Of a DNA stretch of 7,452 nucleotides, positions 1-6,040 are shown piece after piece. Every line of letters begins with the position of its first letter. Position 1 is the first letter of the stretch. The DNA comes from Congregicoccus sp964517665. GTDB taxonomy: Bacteria > Verrucomicrobiota > Verrucomicrobiia > Opitutales > Opitutaceae. The notes under the pieces are model-generated. The model searched no databases and was not told the DNA's origin. It saw only the letters and a program-made list of their open reading frames with translations. The translations under genes and the position numbers were made by a program. The DNA lies in assembly GCA_964517665.1 (NCBI GenBank), contig CAZFCY010000213.1, positions 1 through 7,452 of the forward strand. The letters are read 5' to 3'.

Positions 1-5
1 CAACC

Positions 6-29
6 GGACGACACGGAGGTCGTCCCTCC
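6..29. repeat. Two overlapping alternative hairpins at the window edge
   Basis: GGACGAC (6-12) pairs perfectly with GTCGTCC (19-25) around a 6-base loop. An alternative stem, GGAGG (15-19) with CCTCC (25-29), shares bases with the first, so only one can form at a time. No gene is visible on either side within the window. It looks like a piece of an intergenic palindromic repeat, but only this one copy is present here, so its repetitive nature is inferred. Confidence 0.45.
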
Positions 30-40
30 ACCATACAAGC

Positions 41-54
41 CGAAGCAAGCTTCG
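41..54. repeat. 14-bp tail motif CGAAGCAAGCTTCG, copy 1 of 3
   Basis: The same 14-mer occurs exactly at 1217-1230 and 6967-6980, in the same orientation. Each copy can fold as CGAAG/CTTCG around CAAG. In the other two copies it lies just downstream of a REPIN-like inverted pair; here it follows the unrelated hairpin at 6-29. All three copies continue with a G-rich segment and GAATGA nearby. The exact threefold recurrence in about 7 kb is seen directly; that it is a mobile or amplified intergenic unit is inferred. Confidence 0.75.
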
Positions 55-122
55 GGGTTTCCGACCCAAAGGGAATGAAATGAATTGGAAATGACGACGA
101 CCGCGCATGGAGAACGCGCGTC

Positions 123-183
123 GAGTTTGGAGTTTCGCCTTCAGGCGGCAGTTCGGACCGGCTGAAGCCGAAACTCCAAACTC
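123..183. repeat. Long imperfect hairpin (25-bp arms)
   Basis: The left arm (123-147) and right arm (159-183) are reverse complements over 25 positions with two mismatches, around an 11-base loop. The outer 15 bp are perfect, beginning GAGTTTGGAG on the left. The inner part contains a CTTCAG/CTGAAG core that also occurs in the REPIN-like elements at 1133-1199 and 6892-6958, so this may be a diverged relative. It lies just upstream of the phosphopantetheinyl transferase gene and could also act as a transcription barrier, though it has no U-tract. Confidence 0.7.
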
Positions 184-255
184 AATCACGGGCAGAGGGA
201 CCTGCCCGACCACCTTCACGATGCCGAAGGCCCTTGCCGCGATCCAGCCGCTCGC

Positions 256-1071
256 ATGCGATGCCGATGCACAACGCTGTTGCTCGTGAACGCCGCCACG
301 CACGCTTTCGCCATTCCCGGACTGGACAACGCCCACGCGGCTGTCGCGCTGGCGCGCGCGCGGCCACCGGATCTCGCCGCGATCGCGCGGAAGGACTGGC
401 TGCGCGGCGAAGAGATCGAACGCTTCGATCGCTTCAAGGTGGAGCATGCGCGCGGCGATTTTCTCGCCGGCCGGATGGCGGCGAAATCCGCCTTGTGCGC
501 GCTCGCTCCGGGCACTGACGCGGGTTCGTGGGAGATTGTCCGCGGGATCTGGAAACAGCCCTGCGCGCGCGGGCCGGCCGGCGGGTTGAAGGNNNNNNNN
601 NNGTTGAAGGTCACGCTCGCCCACTCCGGCGGGATCGCGGTGGCCGTCGCCTTCGACGATCGCTGGACCTGCGGGATCGATCTCGAGCGCGCCGATCGCG
701 AAGCGGCGGAAGTCGTCGAGAGCCAGGTCTCGCCCGACGAGGCCGCATGGGCGCGCGCGGCGGGCGGCGACGCGCTCGAGCGCTGGATGCTGCTGTGGAC
801 GGCGCGCGAGGCGACCGGCAAATCCTTCGGCACGGGTCTGCTCTTCCCCGAATGGCTTCCCCCCACGCGCGACTGGAAAAAATGCGGCGACCTCTGGCGC
901 GCGCAGCTCGGCGATGGCGGCCTTCTCGCGATCCGCGCGCTCGTCGTCCAGGGCTTTGCCCTTTCCTGGCTCCTCCCGCGCGCCGCGGCGGAATCGCCCG
1001 TAGTGGCGGAAGCACTACACTGGCTCCGCCGCGAGATGCCGGCACAGGGGCGGAACCCGCTCCAGCGTTGA
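256..1071 (+). CDS. Sfp-type 4'-phosphopantetheinyl transferase (contains assembly gap)
   Basis: This cytosolic enzyme family moves the 4'-phosphopantetheine arm of coenzyme A onto a serine of acyl, peptidyl or aryl carrier proteins, turning the apo into the holo form. In the 271-residue reading (four are X), the family marks appear in order: GRMAAK (72-77), LAHSGG (121-126, H123), GIDLE (140-144, with metal ligands D142 and E144) and WTAREATGKS (181-190, with E185 and K189). The length matches the family. The N run lies between the first two motifs and keeps frame. The start is uncertain: ATG 256 is the only ATG in frame, GTG 286 or TTG 280 are possible, and no Shine-Dalgarno is seen. The frame is open back to a stop at 163. 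Residues after about 240 (past GFALSWLL, the usual end) form an extension containing a small palindrome. The carrier-protein substrate cannot be deduced because no carrier or synthase gene is nearby. Confidence 0.88.
   Translation: MRCRCTTLLLVNAATHAFAIPGLDNAHAAVALARARPPDLAAIARKDWLRGEEIERFDRFKVEHARGDFLAGRMAAKSALCALAPGTDAGSWEIVRGIWKQPCARGPAGGLKXXXXLKVTLAHSGGIAVAVAFDDRWTCGIDLERADREAAEVVESQVSPDEAAWARAAGGDALERWMLLWTAREATGKSFGTGLLFPEWLPPTRDWKKCGDLWRAQLGDGGLLAIRALVVQGFALSWLLPRAAAESPVVAEALHWLRREMPAQGRNPLQR
593..602. other. Assembly gap (10 N), probably an unresolved overlap
   Basis: Ten Ns interrupt the transferase gene. The 8 bases before the gap (585-592) and the 8 after it (603-610) are identical: GTTGAAGG. 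Their offset is 18 bases, so merging them keeps the reading frame and gives the protein join GGLKVTLAHSGG, which fits the region before the conserved family histidine. The gap therefore probably marks two contig ends that overlap by 8 or more bases, and not missing sequence. Confidence 0.85.
1000..1018. repeat. Small perfect hairpin inside the 3' end of the transferase gene
   Basis: GTAGTG (1000-1005) and CACTAC (1013-1018) are perfect reverse complements around a 7-base loop. The palindrome falls in codons beyond the usual C-terminal end of Sfp-type transferases, so the tail of the protein may be encoded by an intergenic repeat that the reading frame runs into. Only one copy is present in the window. 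Confidence 0.4.
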
Positions 1072-1132
1072 CCGATCGCCTCGCGCGCGGCGGCGATCGA
1101 CATGCGAGGCTCCCCGGGGCATCGAAGCACCT

Positions 1133-1199
1133 GTAGGAGCGGCTTCAGCCGCGATCCGCGAGCGGACGCGCGTTCAATCGCGGCTGAAGCCGCTCCTAC
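1133..1199. repeat. REPIN-like inverted pair, copy A
   Basis: Two 23-bp arms (1133-1155 and 1177-1199) are perfect reverse complements around a 21-base spacer. The left arm starts GTAGGAGCGGCTTCAGCC, and each arm is itself partly palindromic (GGCTTCAGCC). The same left arm occurs identically at 6892-6914. Both copies are preceded at about 20 bases by CCCCGGGGCAT and followed by the CGAAGCAAGCTTCG motif. This is the architecture of REPIN elements, paired REP sequences usually moved by a RAYT-type tyrosine transposase; no such transposase is in the window. The long hairpin could also terminate or stabilise transcripts from the transferase gene upstream. Confidence 0.85.
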
Positions 1200-1216
1200 C
1201 CTCCCACCCCCATGAA

Positions 1217-1230
1217 CGAAGCAAGCTTCG
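1217..1230. repeat. 14-bp tail motif CGAAGCAAGCTTCG, copy 2 of 3
   Basis: This exact copy of the 14-mer at 41-54 and 6967-6980 lies 17 bases after the right arm of REPIN-like copy A. It is followed by GGCGAATGAACCC, close to GGGGAATGAGCCC after the third copy. It is probably the 3' part of the same composite repeat. Confidence 0.75.
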
Positions 1231-1398
1231 GCGAATGAACCCTCCAAATCCCGTAGGGTGATTTTCCTGCGCCCCGACGCAAAGTTGCCCTCGACTAGTC
1301 GGGCTGAACGGCCAGCCTCGACGTCGTCAGCGCTCCCCTCGCGAGTCTCCCCTTCTGTCTCCCCCTCCCCGTCGGCCACCCCGGGCGCTGGCCTTCTC

Positions 1399-2127
1399 AT
1401 GTTTCGACAGCATTTCCTGCCCCATCTCGTCTTCTGGTTTTACCGGGTTTTGTCCGCCACGTGGCGCACCACGATCATCGAGACCGCGGCCATGCGGCAT
1501 TCGCTGCAGCAGCGCGAGCGGATGCTCTTCGCGCACTGGCATCGCGATGAACTCGGCGTCCTCCAATGCGTGCGCCGCTACCGCGTCGCGACGATGACTT
1601 CGCACAGCAAGGACGGGCAGCTCATCGACCACGTCATCCGCCACTTCGGCGGCGCCACGAGCAAGGGCTCGTCCAGTCGCGGCGGCTCGGAGGCCCTGCG
1701 CGGCCTGCTTCGCCTCATGAAAGCCGGCCGCATCGGATCGATCGCCGTCGATGGCCCGCGCGGCCCGATCTTCAAGGCGAAACAGGGCGTGTTCGAGATC
1801 TGCAAACTTTCCCACGGCTGCATCGTTCCCGTGGGTGTCGCGAGCCGCCATCGTCATGTTTTCAGCGGCTCGTGGAATCAGGCGCGGCTGCCGCTTCCGT
1901 TCACCCGGATCATCGTGTGGTTCGGCGATCCCATCCGCCTCGCCGACCTCCCGTCCGGGGATCTTCGCTCACCCGTCGTCGCCGCGATGCTGGAGCAACG
2001 CATTCGTGATTGCTGCCGGTTCGCGCGTGAACACGGCCTCGACCTGGTCGGCGCGCGCTGCCGCGATCCCGGCGGTTTCGGGCAGGCGGCCGCGGCGGCA
2101 GGCATGCCGTTGACGCTGAAAAGCTAG
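1399..2127 (+). CDS. DUF374-type lysophospholipid acyltransferase-like protein
   Basis: This is a 242-residue member of the DUF374 family, related to the glycerophosphate and lipid A acyltransferases. Such proteins are thought to transfer an acyl chain to a lipid at the inner membrane; the substrate is unknown. From ATG 1399, a hydrophobic N-terminal segment (about 6-22) could attach it to the membrane. It is followed by FAHWHRDE (44-51, probable catalytic His/Asp region), SHSKDGQLID (68-77), KGSSSRGG (89-96), DGPRGP (118-123) with KAKQG (126-130), and CIVPVGV (141-147). These follow the family pattern along the whole length. The frame is open back to GTG 1258, but the 47 extra residues are low-complexity and lie in intergenic sequence next to a repeat, so ATG 1399 is preferred. 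No Shine-Dalgarno is visible. The last 20 residues are Gly/Ala-rich and not diagnostic. Confidence 0.88.
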   Translation: MFRQHFLPHLVFWFYRVLSATWRTTIIETAAMRHSLQQRERMLFAHWHRDELGVLQCVRRYRVATMTSHSKDGQLIDHVIRHFGGATSKGSSSRGGSEALRGLLRLMKAGRIGSIAVDGPRGPIFKAKQGVFEICKLSHGCIVPVGVASRHRHVFSGSWNQARLPLPFTRIIVWFGDPIRLADLPSGDLRSPVVAAMLEQRIRDCCRFAREHGLDLVGARCRDPGGFGQAAAAAGMPLTLKS

Positions 2128-2149
2128 CGGCCCATCGCGCGCGCCACCC

Positions 2150-2214
2150 GGTCGCGCGTCGCATATAGCGGGGACTATAACATGCCCGGGCGCGACAAAG
2201 CCGTTCGCGCGACC
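2150..2214. repeat. 9-bp inverted repeats bracketing a possible -10 box upstream of the kinase
   Basis: GGTCGCGCG (2150-2158) and CGCGCGACC (2206-2214) are perfect reverse complements 47 bases apart. Between them lies the only A/T-rich patch of this 143-bp intergenic region, including TATAAC at 2176-2181, which could be a -10 element for the kinase gene and would give a leader of about 80 bases. No convincing -35 sits at the right distance. In GC-rich DNA such a repeat can arise by chance, so a regulatory role is only a guess. Confidence 0.3.
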
Positions 2215-2270
2215 GCGCGCGGCTCGACAACAAATGCCAAAGGCGGCTATTCCTCCGACGATTTCTCCCC

Positions 2271-5240
2271 ATGGACGCGCCTCCGGACATCCCAGATCTC
2301 ACGCTGCTGCGAAGAATAGGCAGCGGCAGCTACGGCGACGTCTGGCTCGCCCGCACCGTCACCGGCGTCTATCGCGCGGTCAAGATCGTCGATCGCTCGC
2401 GCTTCGTGGACGAGCGGCCGTTCCTGCGCGAGTTGAAGGGCATCACGCAGTTTCAGCGCCAGGTCGGCGACCGGCCGCGGCAACTGGCGTTGATGCACGT
2501 CGGCTTCGACGAAAAGGCGGGCGTGCTTTATTACGTCATGGAGCTGGCGGACGACGTGAAGAGCGGCACCGACATCGACCCGGAGGCCTACGAGCCGCTC
2601 ACGCTGCGCGCCGTCCATGAGCAGCAGCCGGAGATGCCGGCCCGCGATTGCATTCGCCTCGGCATCGAACTCGGGCGCTCCGTCGTGGAGCTGCACGCGG
2701 CGGGGCTGATCCATCGCGACATCAAGATCTCCAATGTCATCTTCGTCGCCGGTGTCCCGAAACTCGCCGACATCGGCCTGGTTTCCTCCTCCGACAATTC
2801 CATGACCGTGCTTGGCACGCCGGGTTACACGCCGGCGGAGGGCGCGGTCACGACCAGCGCCGACATCTACGGGCTCGGAAAAATCCTCTATGTGCTCGCG
2901 ACCGGCCAGTCCGTCAGCTCGTTTCCGCGGCTGCCTCCCGACGCGCTCGAACGCGCCGACGCCGCGCTCCTGCTCGAGTTGAACGAGGTCGTCCTGCGCG
3001 CGTGCGATCCCGAGCCCGCGAGGCGCTACCGCTCCGCCGCCGGGATGCTCGACGATCTGCTCGTGCTGCAGGCCGGCCGGTCGCTGAAGGAGATCCAGCG
3101 CACGCGGGAGCGGCTTGTCGCGCTTCGCCGCGCCGCCGTCGTCGCCGCCGCGTTCGCGGCCGTGATCGCGGCCATCCTCGGCGTCCAGAATCATTTCAAC
3201 CTCCGCAAGCTCGCCGAACAGGAATCCGCGGGCCGGCTGCGCGCCGAGGAACAGGAGCAGAACGCGCGCTACACCTCCGATCTGCACCGCGCGCTCGTCA
3301 GCCTGCTCAACCGCGACGTCGGCCTCGCCCGCAGCGCGTTGCGCCGTCAGATCCCGGCCGACGGCCAGCGCGACATGCGCGGCCCCGAATGGGCCGCCCT
3401 CTGGAACGAGGCCGCGGGCGACGACATGCGCGTTTACGGAAAGATCGGCTCGCCGCCCATCCGCGAGGCCGCCCTTTCCCCGGATCATCGTCTGCTCGCC
3501 GCCTATGCGGGCGAGCGCCGCGGCCGCGTCACGATCTGGAATCTGGAAACAGGCGAACAACACGAACTCGCCCACGCCGCGCAGGGCCTCGTCGGCTTCA
3601 ACGCCGAGGGCTCCGCCGTGATCGTCCAGACCGCCCGCGGCGGCCTCGCCTCCTACGACTTCGCCGGCCGCGCCTCGGACGAGACGCCCCCGCTGCCGGG
3701 ACAGGTCATTCACTCCGCCGCGCGGGCCGGAACCATCCTCGTGACCGAACGGCTCACCGCCGATCCGGTCGTCGGCATCTGGGACCTCGCCAGCCGGAGC
3801 CAGACCGCGACCTGGAAACCGGACGACCCCCGCGGGCAAAAACGCCTCTCGAACGCGTCGATATCCCCCGTCTCCGACAGGATCGCCGTCAGCACGTATC
3901 TCGCCGACGACCCCACCGCGACCTACTCCCTCCAGGTGTGGTCGCGCGCCTCGGAGTGGACGCGCACGATGGAACGCCCCGACTTCTTTCATCTCCAGAC
4001 GATCGAGTTTTCTCCCGACGCCTCGCGGCTCGTCGTCGCCGGCCCGGCCAACGACCTCACGCTGATCGACATCGCCACCGGGAAAAACGTCCTCGAGATG
4101 CAGGGGCACAAGGGAACCGTCTTCGACGCCGCATTCTCGCCCGACGGACGCTGGCTCGCCTCCGCCGGTGAGGACCAGACGATCCGCGTCTGGTCGCTGG
4201 CCGATGGCGCCTGCGCCGCGATCCTTCGCGGCCACGAAGGCAGCGTCACCACCGTGGCGTGGCTCGCCCCGGATCTCCTCGTCTCCACCGGCACGGATGG
4301 AACCGCGAGACTCTGGAACCGCGAGCCGCCGGAACGCGCGCGCGCCAGCCGCCAGTTCTGGAAGGGGTTCCTCGGCGACTTCATCTACTCGCCGGACAGC
4401 AGCGCGATCTTCGCCACGATGGCGGACGGTCGTATTGGAGAATTCAATACACACAACCTCGCGCGCGCCGGAAGGACGTGGGACGCGCTCCACCCGGTCG
4501 CCTTGCGCGACGGCGTCCTCTGGGCCCTCACCGCGGATCTCACGCTCGCGCGCTGCGAGCTGGAGACCGGCGCGGTCGTCCGCACCGCGCTTCACGCCGA
4601 CCGCGCCCGCCGCGCCATCTTCACCGCCGCCTCCGCCGACGCCCGCCACATCCTCGTCGGCATGGGCGACGGCACGGTCAACATCTGGGAGCCGGCCTCC
4701 GAGAAAACGATCGCGAGCAGCGCGAAACATTCGTCGGCCGTCTTCGCCGCCGCGTTCTCGCCGGATTCGCGCTTCGTCGTCACCGGCGACACCTCCGGCG
4801 CCCTCTGGTTCTGGGATCCGATGACCGGCGAGCCGATCCGCGGCATCCAGGACGACCCCTCGGCGGTGTACTGCGTGGCCGTCTCCCCGGGCGGGCACGT
4901 CGCGGTCGGCCGCGAGGATGGCAACCTCTCCATCTTCGACGCCCGCGCCGGCCGGCTCGTGACGCGCGCGCTCGCGCACCCGCAGGGCGTCAGCGCCCTC
5001 GCGTATTCACCGGATGGATACCGCCTCTTCACCTGCGGCTACGACGGCCTCGTCACGGCCTGGTCCACCCCGGACTATCGCGAAGTCGCCACGCTTCCCA
5101 TCCAGCCGATCGACGACATGCCCGCGAAGCCGGACCCTCGGCCGAGCCTGCTCCACTTCGCGCCCGACGCGACGCGCATGATCGTCTTCACCGAGGACGG
5201 CTGGCTGCGCGCGTGGGATCTGCGCAGCCCGGAGGAATAA
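2271..5240 (+). CDS. Transmembrane Ser/Thr protein kinase with long WD40 sensor region
   Basis: This is a 989-residue PknB/PrkC-like kinase. The kinase domain (about 10-265) has a glycine loop GSGSYGDVW (17-25), lysine K38 in RAVKIV, HRDIKISN (148-155, catalytic D150 and N155), DIG (167-169) in place of DFG but with the metal-binding aspartate, and GTPGYTPAEG (182-191) as activation segment and APE equivalent. All catalytic residues are present, so it is probably active. One membrane segment follows at about 288-305, then a charged stretch with helix character (311-335) and a linker ending GPEWAALWNE (371-380), as in PVC-group kinases of this build. The rest (about 395-985) holds roughly 14 WD-type units, the clearest being GHKGTVFDAAFSPDG (612-626) to IRVWS. 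That number would fit two seven-bladed propellers, placed outside the cytoplasm by the single membrane pass. Start ATG 2271 lies 12 codons before the glycine loop. The substrate and ligand are unknown. No partner phosphatase is seen. Confidence 0.93.
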   Translation: MDAPPDIPDLTLLRRIGSGSYGDVWLARTVTGVYRAVKIVDRSRFVDERPFLRELKGITQFQRQVGDRPRQLALMHVGFDEKAGVLYYVMELADDVKSGTDIDPEAYEPLTLRAVHEQQPEMPARDCIRLGIELGRSVVELHAAGLIHRDIKISNVIFVAGVPKLADIGLVSSSDNSMTVLGTPGYTPAEGAVTTSADIYGLGKILYVLATGQSVSSFPRLPPDALERADAALLLELNEVVLRACDPEPARRYRSAAGMLDDLLVLQAGRSLKEIQRTRERLVALRRAAVVAAAFAAVIAAILGVQNHFNLRKLAEQESAGRLRAEEQEQNARYTSDLHRALVSLLNRDVGLARSALRRQIPADGQRDMRGPEWAALWNEAAGDDMRVYGKIGSPPIREAALSPDHRLLAAYAGERRGRVTIWNLETGEQHELAHAAQGLVGFNAEGSAVIVQTARGGLASYDFAGRASDETPPLPGQVIHSAARAGTILVTERLTADPVVGIWDLASRSQTATWKPDDPRGQKRLSNASISPVSDRIAVSTYLADDPTATYSLQVWSRASEWTRTMERPDFFHLQTIEFSPDASRLVVAGPANDLTLIDIATGKNVLEMQGHKGTVFDAAFSPDGRWLASAGEDQTIRVWSLADGACAAILRGHEGSVTTVAWLAPDLLVSTGTDGTARLWNREPPERARASRQFWKGFLGDFIYSPDSSAIFATMADGRIGEFNTHNLARAGRTWDALHPVALRDGVLWALTADLTLARCELETGAVVRTALHADRARRAIFTAASADARHILVGMGDGTVNIWEPASEKTIASSAKHSSAVFAAAFSPDSRFVVTGDTSGALWFWDPMTGEPIRGIQDDPSAVYCVAVSPGGHVAVGREDGNLSIFDARAGRLVTRALAHPQGVSALAYSPDGYRLFTCGYDGLVTAWSTPDYREVATLPIQPIDDMPAKPDPRPSLLHFAPDATRMIVFTEDGWLRAWDLRSPEE

Positions 5241-5304
5241 GGCGCGCGCTGCCGCCAGGGAAATCGCGGCGGAACATGCGCGACGACGTTGGGAGCAGGT
5301 CCAC

Positions 5305-5338
5305 AAAAGGCCGGCGCCCGAGCCGGGGCCGGCCGGCC
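5305..5338 (-). terminator. Intrinsic terminator of the first cupin gene
   Basis: Read on the minus strand, GGCCGGC (5338-5332) pairs with GCCGGCC (5315-5309), and an inner GCCC/GGGC extends the stem with a small one-sided bulge. The stem is followed at once by TTTT (5308-5305). It begins one base after the stop codon of the minus-strand cupin. On the plus strand there is no T-run after the stem, so it should not stop kinase transcription in the same way. Confidence 0.65.
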
Positions 5339-5339
5339 A

Positions 5340-5882
5340 TCATCTCTGCGGCATGACCGGGACAAGCCCGTGCTTCATCATGACGGCCTTCATCTTTTCG
5401 ACATCAGGCGGGCCGCCCGCATTGACCAGAGCCGCCATCTCCATGAAGAAGTCGGGACCGATGAGAGCAGGCGTGACGATGGCCAGCGCCTTCGCATCCG
5501 TCTCCTTCGGATTGACAAAGCCGTGAACGGCTCCGCGCGGGATAAAACAGGAATCGCCTGCTCCAATATCCAACGCCCTTCCCTCGACCGTGAACGTCAA
5601 CACGCCCTCCAGCCCATAAATCGTCTCGTCGAACTGCTTGTGGTAATGCGGCAACGGAACCTTCGCGCCGGCAGGAACCGCAAACTCGAATAGCGCCACT
5701 GAGCCATTCGAGTCGGCGGACTCGACCAGAAACTCGATCAGTATCTGTCCGGCCCGGATGATCTCTTTGGCGCGGCCAGGGCGCGGAGCGGCGGCGGCGA
5801 GCGCCGCGCTGCCGAGGGTGGTGAGCGCGGCGGCGCCGCCGGCGGCGGTGGCGGAGTGTTTGAGGAAGTCGCGGCGGTGCAT
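5340..5882 (-). CDS. Tat-exported single-domain cupin protein
   Basis: This is a 180-residue exported small-barrel protein. The N-terminus MHRRDFLKHS has the twin-arginine motif RRDFLK, followed by an Ala/Gly-rich hydrophobic stretch to about residue 32, so it should be exported folded, probably with its metal. The cupin signature is complete. Motif 1 is HYHKQFDETIYGLEG (79-93, ligands H79, H81 and E86), and motif 2 is GDSCFIPRGAVHGFVN (109-124, ligand H120). Cupins of this kind bind one metal ion and range from dioxygenases and isomerases to non-enzymatic binding proteins; the substrate cannot be told from sequence. The frame stays open upstream to 5945, but starting at 5882 puts the Tat motif at its normal position, and a -10-like box lies 4 to 9 bases upstream. 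A terminator follows directly, and a second Tat cupin lies 158 bp upstream in the same direction. Confidence 0.85.
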   Translation of the reverse strand: MHRRDFLKHSATAAGGAAALTTLGSAALAAAAPRPGRAKEIIRAGQILIEFLVESADSNGSVALFEFAVPAGAKVPLPHYHKQFDETIYGLEGVLTFTVEGRALDIGAGDSCFIPRGAVHGFVNPKETDAKALAIVTPALIGPDFFMEMAALVNAGGPPDVEKMKAVMMKHGLVPVMPQR

Positions 5883-5886
5883 CGTG

Positions 5887-5897
5887 ATTATATTATA
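5887..5897 (-). promoter_or_regulatory. Double TATAAT box abutting the cupin start codon (possible leaderless promoter)
   Basis: On the minus strand two perfect TATAAT hexamers overlap by one base (5897-5892 and 5892-5887), ending 9 and 4 bases before ATG 5882. Transcription normally begins 6 to 8 bases after such a box, so the first hexamer would place the mRNA start at or a few bases before the ATG, which suggests a leaderless message. There is no Shine-Dalgarno. The -35 region is poor (TTCGTT at 5920-5915). The rest of the gap between the cupins, up to 6040, holds no gene or clear signal. Confidence 0.45.
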
Positions 5898-6040
5898 TAT
5901 GGAGGACGGGGGGGAACGAAAGAAAGCGAGGGGATGGATGAGCATGCGCGCCGTGAGGGGCGGTCATCCAAGAGGTCGGGCAGAAAACGTATTCCAACTC
6001 ACCCAACCTGGATCATATCACTTTTCATAGGCAGTCCGCA

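Larger units (their letters stand above)
1072..1398. other. 327-bp intergenic region dominated by repeat sequence
   Basis: No convincing gene is present. From left to right it holds a GC-rich lead ending CCCCGGGGCAT (shared with the copy near 6871), the REPIN-like inverted pair 1133-1199, the 14-bp tail motif 1217-1230 with GAATGAACCC after it, a perfect 10-bp palindrome CGACTAGTCG (1292-1301), and a pyrimidine-rich stretch around 1339-1372. The open frame that enters the acyltransferase from GTG 1258 crosses the last part, but its translation is low-complexity Ser/Pro/Arg sequence and is not part of the family. No clear promoter was recognised. Confidence 0.6.

Noticed and set aside
166..255. 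Upstream in-frame extension of the transferase before ATG 256
   Set aside because: The frame is open from 166, but the stretch lacks a good start codon and partly overlaps the hairpin arm. The translation does not resemble the family N-terminus.
107..289. Short plus-strand frame of 60 codons near the window start
   Set aside because: It runs through the long hairpin at 123-183 and overlaps the transferase start, and no domain, conserved motif or ribosome binding site was seen.
1133..1199. CRISPR array or tRNA as an explanation of the paired repeats
   Set aside because: There is only one inverted pair per locus, with no direct-repeat and spacer series, and no cloverleaf or anticodon arm can be drawn.
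216..1400. Minus-strand open frame of 394 codons across the transferase and the repeat
   Set aside because: It is a shadow of the plus-strand transferase. It crosses the N gap and the REPIN-like repeat, and its translation is low-complexity Ser/Arg/Ala sequence.
2247..4979. Minus-strand open frame of 910 codons opposite the kinase gene
   Set aside because: It lies entirely opposite the kinase gene, and its Arg/Gly/Asp/Glu-rich translation shows no domain. Long antisense frames are expected from high-GC codon use. The plus-strand kinase has clear catalytic motifs and WD repeats.
5241..5304. Terminator for the kinase gene downstream of 5240
   Set aside because: A GCCGCC/GGCGG hairpin can be drawn near 5252-5275, but no T-run follows on the plus strand.
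5883..5945. N-terminal extension of the first cupin to 5945
   Set aside because: It would add 21 residues ahead of a canonical RRDFLK signal and would be transcribed from upstream of the TATAAT boxes.
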